Source: Planctomycetaceae bacterium
GTDB taxonomy: Bacteria; Planctomycetota; Phycisphaerae; SM23-33
Direction of reading: 5' to 3'
DNA: 8,975 nt
Assembly: GCA_021371965.1 (NCBI GenBank)
Contig: JAJFVE010000008.1
Coordinates: 1-8,975, forward strand
Shown here: positions 5,461-8,975 of the stretch, piece by piece
Numbering within the stretch: the stretch's first letter is position 1
Layout of the letters: every line of letters starts with the position of its first letter
Made by a program: the position numbers and the translations under genes
The notes under the pieces: generated by a model
Database searches by the model: none
Seen by the model: the letters and a program-made list of their open reading frames with translations, nothing else
Told to the model about the DNA's origin: nothing

Positions 5461-7503
5461 ATGTGCGGGATCGCAGGCATCATCAATCTGACCGGCGGGG
5501 CGCTGCCCGCGTTTGACCCGCTGGCGGTGCTGTCGGTCATTCACCACCGCGGGCCCGACGACCGGGACTTCTTCCGCGATGGCAGCGTCTTCCTCGGCGC
5601 CACGCGCCTGGCGATCATCGACCCCGCCCACGGCAGGCAGCCGGTGCAGGACGAGAGCGGCCGCCACCACCTGGTGATGAACGGCGAGATCTACGACTAC
5701 GACCAGATCCGCTCGGGGCTGGTCGCCCGCGGGCACGTGGTTAAGTCGCACTGCGACACCGAGATCGCGGTGCATCTCTTCGAGGAGCGGTGGATCGAGG
5801 CCCTGGAGGAGATCGACGGCCAGTACGCCGTGGCTGTCTGGGACGCCCGGCGTCGCCGCGGGCTGCTGGCGCGCGATCGGATGGGCATCTGCCCGCTGTT
5901 CTACGCCATCGCCGGCGACTACCTGGTCTTCGGTTCGGAGATGAAAGCGATCTTCGCCACCGGCCTGGTGAAGCCGCGCATCGACGTGCGGAGCATCGAC
6001 TCGGTGCTGACGCTGGGATGCGCCGCCGCGCCGCGGGCGATGTTCGAGGGCATCCGCAGCCTCGGGCCCGGGCGCTATCTCGAGATCGCGGACGGCCGAC
6101 TGCGCGAGGGCGTGTACTGGGACATCCCCTATCCCGACGCCGGCGAGTATGAAGACCGCAGCGACGACGCCTGGGCCGGCGAGTTCCATGACATCTTTCA
6201 GGCCGCAACCTGCCGCCGGCTCAAGGCCGACGTTCCGGTGGGGCTGTACCTCTCCGGCGGCATCGACTCGGCGTCGGTCGCCGCCATGGCCAACGGGCGC
6301 GACGATGTGCGAAAGCGCGTCTTCACCATCGGCTTTCCCGAGCCCAGCTACGACGAGAGCCACCGCACGCAGCGGCTGGCCGAGGCGCTGGACATCGAGG
6401 TGCACCGCCGCCTGTACCGCCAGCAGGATCTGGCCGCCGACCTGCCCAAGCTGATCTACCACGGCGAGGCGCCGATGCTCAGCACCGAATCGGTCCCGCT
6501 GATGTCGCTGTCGGAACTGGCCAGCCAGCACGTCAAGGTCGTCCTCACCGGCGAGGGCAGCGACGAGGCTCTGGGCGGCTACGAGTACTTCCGCTGGGAG
6601 GCCATGCGCCAGCGCTGCGGGGCGCCGCTGAGCGTGCTGCTGAACCTGTTCATGAAGCCGCTCTTCGCTTACTCCAGCGGGCGGCGCAACCCGTTCATCC
6701 CCCAGGCCGACGACACGCGATACGCCCACTCGCTGTTTGGATTTTTCCCGTCGGTCATGATCACGTTCCTGTACTTCCGCGCCGTCCGCGAGATGATCTA
6801 CACTCCTGACATGCTCGCACGCTCGGCCGCCTGCGACGACAGCGAACTGGTCAACCTGCCCCGCGAAAAGATGCGCCATTGGGACCAGCTCAACCGCTCG
6901 ATGTACGTCTCCAGCCGCGTGTTCATGACCAACCACCTGCTGGGCTCGCACGGCGACCGGGCGCTGATGGCCAACAGCGTCGAGGGGCGATACCCCTTCC
7001 TCGACCGCAAGGTACAGGAGTTCCTCGCCCGCGTTCCGCCGCTGACCAAGACGCGGTGGACCTCCCAGAAATATCTCCTCCGCCGCGCGATGGCAGGCCG
7101 ACTGCCCCAGGAAGTGCTCCAGCGCGTCAAGAAACCGTTCCTGGCGCCCTTCGGCACGCCCTTCGTCGGCGACGACGCCACCGAGTACGTCCGATACCTG
7201 CTTGAAGAACGCACCCTGCGGCGATTCGGCTATTTCAATCCCGCTTCCGTCGCGCGTATCATCGCCGGACTTGAACAATGCAAAGCCGGCATCGCCGTCG
7301 AGCGGAAGGAGCCCCTCCGCCTCGGCCGCGCCGCCATCGACCGCACCATGATGGGAATGGCCCTGACGGCGGTGGTCTCGACGCAGGTGCTGGCCGACAA
7401 GGTCGACCGCGGCGAGTTTTCCCCCGGCGGCAGGCACGTTGCCGGACATGACCGGGCGCGGCCTTGGCATCGCGACAGCACCGCCGTGCCGACACCCAAC
7501 TGA
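5461..7503 (+). CDS. asnB: Asparagine synthetase B-type, glutamine-hydrolysing
   Basis: Cytoplasmic two-domain amidotransferase. The N-terminal Ntn-hydrolase domain releases ammonia from glutamine; the C-terminal ATP-pyrophosphatase domain adenylates a carboxylate, classically aspartate, which is then amidated. The sequence starts MCGIAG, so Cys2 becomes the N-terminal nucleophile, which fixes the start. Arg49, NGEIYD (74-79) and Asp99 are the usual glutamine-site residues. The synthetase domain has the ATP/PPi loop SGGIDS (265-270) and GEGSDEALGGYEYFR (364-378). All catalytic motifs are present. At 680 residues it is longer than E. coli AsnB (about 550), nearer the longer Bacillus YisO-like forms, and its last 30 residues are polar and low in complexity. 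Relatives can amidate other acids, for example cell-wall diaminopimelate, so the substrate is not certain. The downstream hydrolase gene begins after 80 bp and may be co-transcribed. Confidence 0.92.
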   Translation: MCGIAGIINLTGGALPAFDPLAVLSVIHHRGPDDRDFFRDGSVFLGATRLAIIDPAHGRQPVQDESGRHHLVMNGEIYDYDQIRSGLVARGHVVKSHCDTEIAVHLFEERWIEALEEIDGQYAVAVWDARRRRGLLARDRMGICPLFYAIAGDYLVFGSEMKAIFATGLVKPRIDVRSIDSVLTLGCAAAPRAMFEGIRSLGPGRYLEIADGRLREGVYWDIPYPDAGEYEDRSDDAWAGEFHDIFQAATCRRLKADVPVGLYLSGGIDSASVAAMANGRDDVRKRVFTIGFPEPSYDESHRTQRLAEALDIEVHRRLYRQQDLAADLPKLIYHGEAPMLSTESVPLMSLSELASQHVKVVLTGEGSDEALGGYEYFRWEAMRQRCGAPLSVLLNLFMKPLFAYSSGRRNPFIPQADDTRYAHSLFGFFPSVMITFLYFRAVREMIYTPDMLARSAACDDSELVNLPREKMRHWDQLNRSMYVSSRVFMTNHLLGSHGDRALMANSVEGRYPFLDRKVQEFLARVPPLTKTRWTSQKYLLRRAMAGRLPQEVLQRVKKPFLAPFGTPFVGDDATEYVRYLLEERTLRRFGYFNPASVARIIAGLEQCKAGIAVERKEPLRLGRAAIDRTMMGMALTAVVSTQVLADKVDRGEFSPGGRHVAGHDRARPWHRDSTAVPTPN

Positions 7504-7539
7504 CGGACCGCCGGCCCTCACGCTGTCTGAACAAAATAT

Positions 7540-7557
7540 GCAGGCCGGAAGGCCTGC
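7540..7557. repeat. GNRA-capped palindromic hairpin, REP-like
   Basis: GCAGGCC (7540-7546) and GGCCTGC (7551-7557) form a perfect 7-bp stem with a GGAA loop, which fits the stable GNRA tetraloop class. No T-tract follows, so a terminator is unlikely. It lies in the 80-bp gap between asnB and the hydrolase gene and would be in the mRNA if these are co-transcribed. Its minus-strand form, GGGGCAGGCC-TTCC-GGCCTGC, resembles dispersed palindromes I recall from planctomycete and acidobacterial intergenic DNA. That resemblance is from memory and unverified. Confidence 0.55.
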
Positions 7558-7583
7558 CCCACGCAAGGTGAGAGAATACCTCC

Positions 7584-8285
7584 ATGCCCATCGAAACATT
7601 TACCATCGAAGGCCGCGCCGCGTTCGTGATTCCGCCGACCAACTGGAGCGCCACCCGCGCCACGCCCTGGGTCTGGTATGCCCCGACGCTGACGGGCCTG
7701 CCCGGGCAGGAAGAACAGTGGATGATCGACCGATTCGGCAAGGCGGGCATCGCCGTGGCCGGTATCGACGTGGGCGAATCGTACGGCAGCCCCGCCGGGC
7801 GCACGCTCTACAACGCCCTCTACAACGAACTCACGAGCGGACCGGGATTCTCGAAAAAGCCCTGCCTGCTCGGGCGAAGCCGCGGCGGGCTCATGCTTTA
7901 CAACTGGGCCGCGGAAAACCCCGACTGCGTCGGCGCCATCGCGGGCATCTACCCCGTCTGCAACCTGGCGAGCTGGCCGGGCCTCAAGGAAGCCTGCCCT
8001 GCCTATGACCTGACCGAAAAGCAGCTCGCCACCGCCCTCCAGGCCCACAACCCCATCGACCGCCTGGCCCCGCTGGCGGCCGCGGGCGTCCCCATCTTCC
8101 ACATCCACGGCGACGTCGACGAACTGGTCCCCCTCAAGGACAACAGCGGCGAGTTGGCTCAGCGTTACCAGAAGCTCGGCGGCCTCGTGAAGCTGCTGAT
8201 CCCCAAAGGCCAGGGCCACAACATGTGGCCGGGCTTCTTCCAGTGCCAGGATCTGGTCGACTTCGTCATCGCCCACGCCGCGTAG
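7584..8285 (+). CDS. Alpha/beta hydrolase family protein
   Basis: Protein of 233 residues with the layout of a serine hydrolase: esterase, carboxylesterase or prolyl-oligopeptidase-like. The nucleophile elbow is GRSRGG (97-102), with Ser99 as nucleophile. The likely acid is Asp179 in HGDVDELVP, and the likely base is His212 in GQGHNMWPGF. The order Ser-Asp-His and the spacing are normal, and the length suggests a compact fold without a large lid domain. There is no signal peptide or membrane segment, so it is probably cytoplasmic. The Arg residues flanking the nucleophile are a recognisable subfamily feature, but I cannot name the substrate. The ribosome site is weak (GAGAG at 7570-7574, 9 nt before the ATG), which fits translation from an asnB-hydrolase transcript. 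An ester or deacylation role is inference. Confidence 0.87.
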   Translation: MPIETFTIEGRAAFVIPPTNWSATRATPWVWYAPTLTGLPGQEEQWMIDRFGKAGIAVAGIDVGESYGSPAGRTLYNALYNELTSGPGFSKKPCLLGRSRGGLMLYNWAAENPDCVGAIAGIYPVCNLASWPGLKEACPAYDLTEKQLATALQAHNPIDRLAPLAAAGVPIFHIHGDVDELVPLKDNSGELAQRYQKLGGLVKLLIPKGQGHNMWPGFFQCQDLVDFVIAHAA

Positions 8286-8292
8286 CACGGAA

Positions 8293-8310
8293 GGCGCCGC
8301 AAGCGGCACC
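8293..8310 (+). terminator. Hairpin after the hydrolase gene, weak terminator candidate
   Basis: GGCGCCGC (8293-8300) and GCGGCACC (8303-8310) pair at 7 of 8 positions with one C-A mismatch. The stem starts 8 bp after the hydrolase stop codon. There is no T-tract, so this may only stabilise the RNA 3' end or be coincidental in GC-rich DNA. Confidence 0.3.
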
Positions 8311-8343
8311 TGAAGTGGCGGGGTGCATCCTATCCCCGTCCCT

Positions 8344-8368
8344 ATTCGTGTCATTCGTGACATTCGTG
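8344..8368. repeat. Short 9-bp-period repeat array (ATTCGTG units) upstream of alaS
   Basis: The 7-mer ATTCGTG occurs at 8344-8350, 8353-8359 and 8362-8368, exactly 9 bp apart with two variable bases between copies. This is the same architecture as the arrays at 29-77 and 2989-3020 but with a different core 7-mer. It ends 8 bp before the candidate alaS -35 box. One isolated ATTCGTG also lies at 5229-5235 in the flavoprotein leader; a single 7-mer may be chance. A short plus-strand reading frame crosses the array, but its product is just the repeat read in threes. Confidence 0.7.
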
Positions 8369-8376
8369 GACGCAGC

Positions 8377-8405
8377 TTCCCATTTTGCAGCCCGACCGTT
8401 AGAAT
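8377..8405 (+). promoter_or_regulatory. Candidate promoter of alaS
   Basis: TTCCCA at 8377-8382 (4 of 6 to TTGACA) and TAGAAT at 8400-8405 (5 of 6 to TATAAT) are exactly 17 bp apart. Transcription would begin near 8412 and give a leader of about 50 nt. Found by eye only. Confidence 0.4.
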
Positions 8406-8427
8406 GTCTCATTCGACTTTTGCTTAT

Positions 8428-8439
8428 GGACTTCGGTCC
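8428..8439 (+). other. UUCG-tetraloop hairpin in the alaS leader
   Basis: GGAC (8428-8431), TTCG (8432-8435) and GTCC (8436-8439) make a small hairpin closed by the very stable C(UUCG)G tetraloop. It is 23 nt before the alaS start codon and inside the predicted leader RNA. The stem is only 4 bp and no U-tract follows, so it is not a terminator. It may be a leader structure or chance. Confidence 0.35.
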
Positions 8440-8462
8440 TCAGACCCCAGGCGCAGGCACCC

Positions 8463-8975
8463 ATGAAATCGGCTAATGACATTCGCAACGAGTTTTTGAA
8501 GTTCTTTGAGCAGCGCGGGCACACGTTTGTGCCGTCGTCGTCGCTGCTGCCCGGCGAAGACCCCACGCTGCTGTTCACCAACGCGGGGATGAACCAGTTC
8601 AAGGGGATATTCCTCGGCCAGGAAAAACGCGAGTACGTGCGGGCGCACAACTCGCAGAAGTGCATCCGCGCCGGCGGCAAGCATAACGACCTCGAAGACG
8701 TCGGCCACGACACGTACCACCACACGTTCTTCGAAATGCTGGGCAACTGGAGCTTCGGCGACTACTTCAAGGCCGACGCCATCGCCTGGGCGTGGGAGCT
8801 GCTCACCGGCGTGTGGGGTCTGCCCAAGGACCGCCTGTACGCCACGGTCCTGGCGGCCGACCCGGCGGAGAAGCTCGCCGCTGACGACGAGGCGCGGCAG
8901 ATCTGGCAGCAGCGCACGGACATCGACCCCTCGCACATCGTCTGGGGCAAGAAGAAAGACAACTTCTGGGAGATG
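8463..8975 (+). CDS. alaS: Alanyl-tRNA synthetase, N-terminal part (cut by window end)
   Basis: The first 171 codons of alanyl-tRNA synthetase, the class II enzyme that charges tRNA-Ala in the cytoplasm; the full protein is usually about 870 residues. The frame stays open to the last base. The start [20 protein letters not shown] fits the family N-terminus, followed by [15 protein letters not shown] (33-47), [15 protein letters not shown] (67-81) and [18 protein letters not shown] (86-103), all hallmarks of the catalytic core. The window ends at DNFWEM, just before the next conserved core motif, so editing and C-terminal domains are not visible. The ribosome site is weak (AGG at 8455-8457, 5 nt before the ATG). 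The start is supported by homology instead. Confidence 0.96.
   Translation, partial: MKSANDIRNEFLKFFEQRGHTFVPSSSLLPGEDPTLLFTNAGMNQFKGIFLGQEKREYVRAHNSQKCIRAGGKHNDLEDVGHDTYHHTFFEMLGNWSFGDYFKADAIAWAWELLTGVWGLPKDRLYATVLAADPAEKLAADDEARQIWQQRTDIDPSHIVWGKKKDNFWEM

Noticed and set aside
5344..7599. A 751-codon open frame on the minus strand opposite asnB
   Set aside because: Stop-free antisense frames are common opposite GC-rich genes. Its translation is Ala/Gly/Arg/Val/His-rich with no recognisable domain, while the plus strand has all AsnB motifs.
8412..8462. T-box riboswitch upstream of alaS
   Set aside because: The leader appears only about 50 nt long, with no T-box sequence, specifier loop or terminator/anti-terminator pair.
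8225..8476. An 83-codon plus-strand open frame crossing the ATTCGTG array
   Set aside because: It starts out of frame inside the hydrolase gene. The 9-bp repeat gives a three-residue repeated peptide by reading its period, with no ribosome site or domain.
3045..8975. A novel multi-gene defence or biosynthetic system spanning pgi to alaS
   Set aside because: Genes lie on both strands, a strong terminator separates pgi from the flavoprotein, the families are housekeeping or common metabolic ones, and no effector, nuclease, toxin or carrier-protein gene is present.

Overview
This GC-rich, gene-dense 9 kb stretch of a bacterial chromosome carries seven protein genes. They are mostly single-gene units rather than one operon. 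I see no tRNA, rRNA, CRISPR array, transposase, phage or plasmid gene. The gene mix suggests an environmental bacterium of the Planctomycetota/PVC type: a Gfo/Idh/MocA dehydrogenase, a secreted helical-repeat protein, a short bacterial phosphoglucose isomerase, an AsnB-type amidotransferase, and small intergenic repeats of a kind I associate with such genomes. That placement is inference from style only; no marker here settles the phylum.

Layout: (1) 72-1088, minus, Gfo/Idh/MocA oxidoreductase, with a good sigma70-like promoter at 1132-1160. (2) 1089-1401, divergent intergenic region. (3) 1402-2922, plus, exported TPR/coiled-coil protein whose C-terminal helical unit is duplicated. (4) 3045-4445, plus, glucose-6-phosphate isomerase, followed by a strong hairpin terminator at 4498-4527. 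(5) 4545-5216, minus, flavodoxin-fold protein with a CX2CX2CX5C iron-sulfur flavoprotein motif. (6) 5217-5460, divergent intergenic region with a 22-bp near-perfect palindrome and a candidate promoter for the next gene. (7) 5461-7503, plus, asparagine synthetase B-type protein. (8) 7584-8285, plus, cytoplasmic alpha/beta hydrolase. (9) 8463 to the window end, plus, the first 171 codons of alanyl-tRNA synthetase.

The genes do not form an obvious pathway. pgi (glycolysis) and alaS (translation) are housekeeping genes. The dehydrogenase and hydrolase look like carbohydrate or ester catabolism genes with unknown substrates. asnB and the hydrolase could share a transcript (80-bp gap). The flavoprotein and asnB are divergent and might share control through the palindrome.

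I do not see a convincing new multi-gene system. The least explained signal is non-coding. Three separate intergenic spots (29-77, 2989-3020, 8344-8368) carry short arrays of a degenerate 7-mer (CTCAGCG, CTCTGTG or ATTCGTG) at 8-9 bp spacing. They look like members of one dispersed family. A GNRA-capped REP-like hairpin also lies between asnB and the hydrolase gene.
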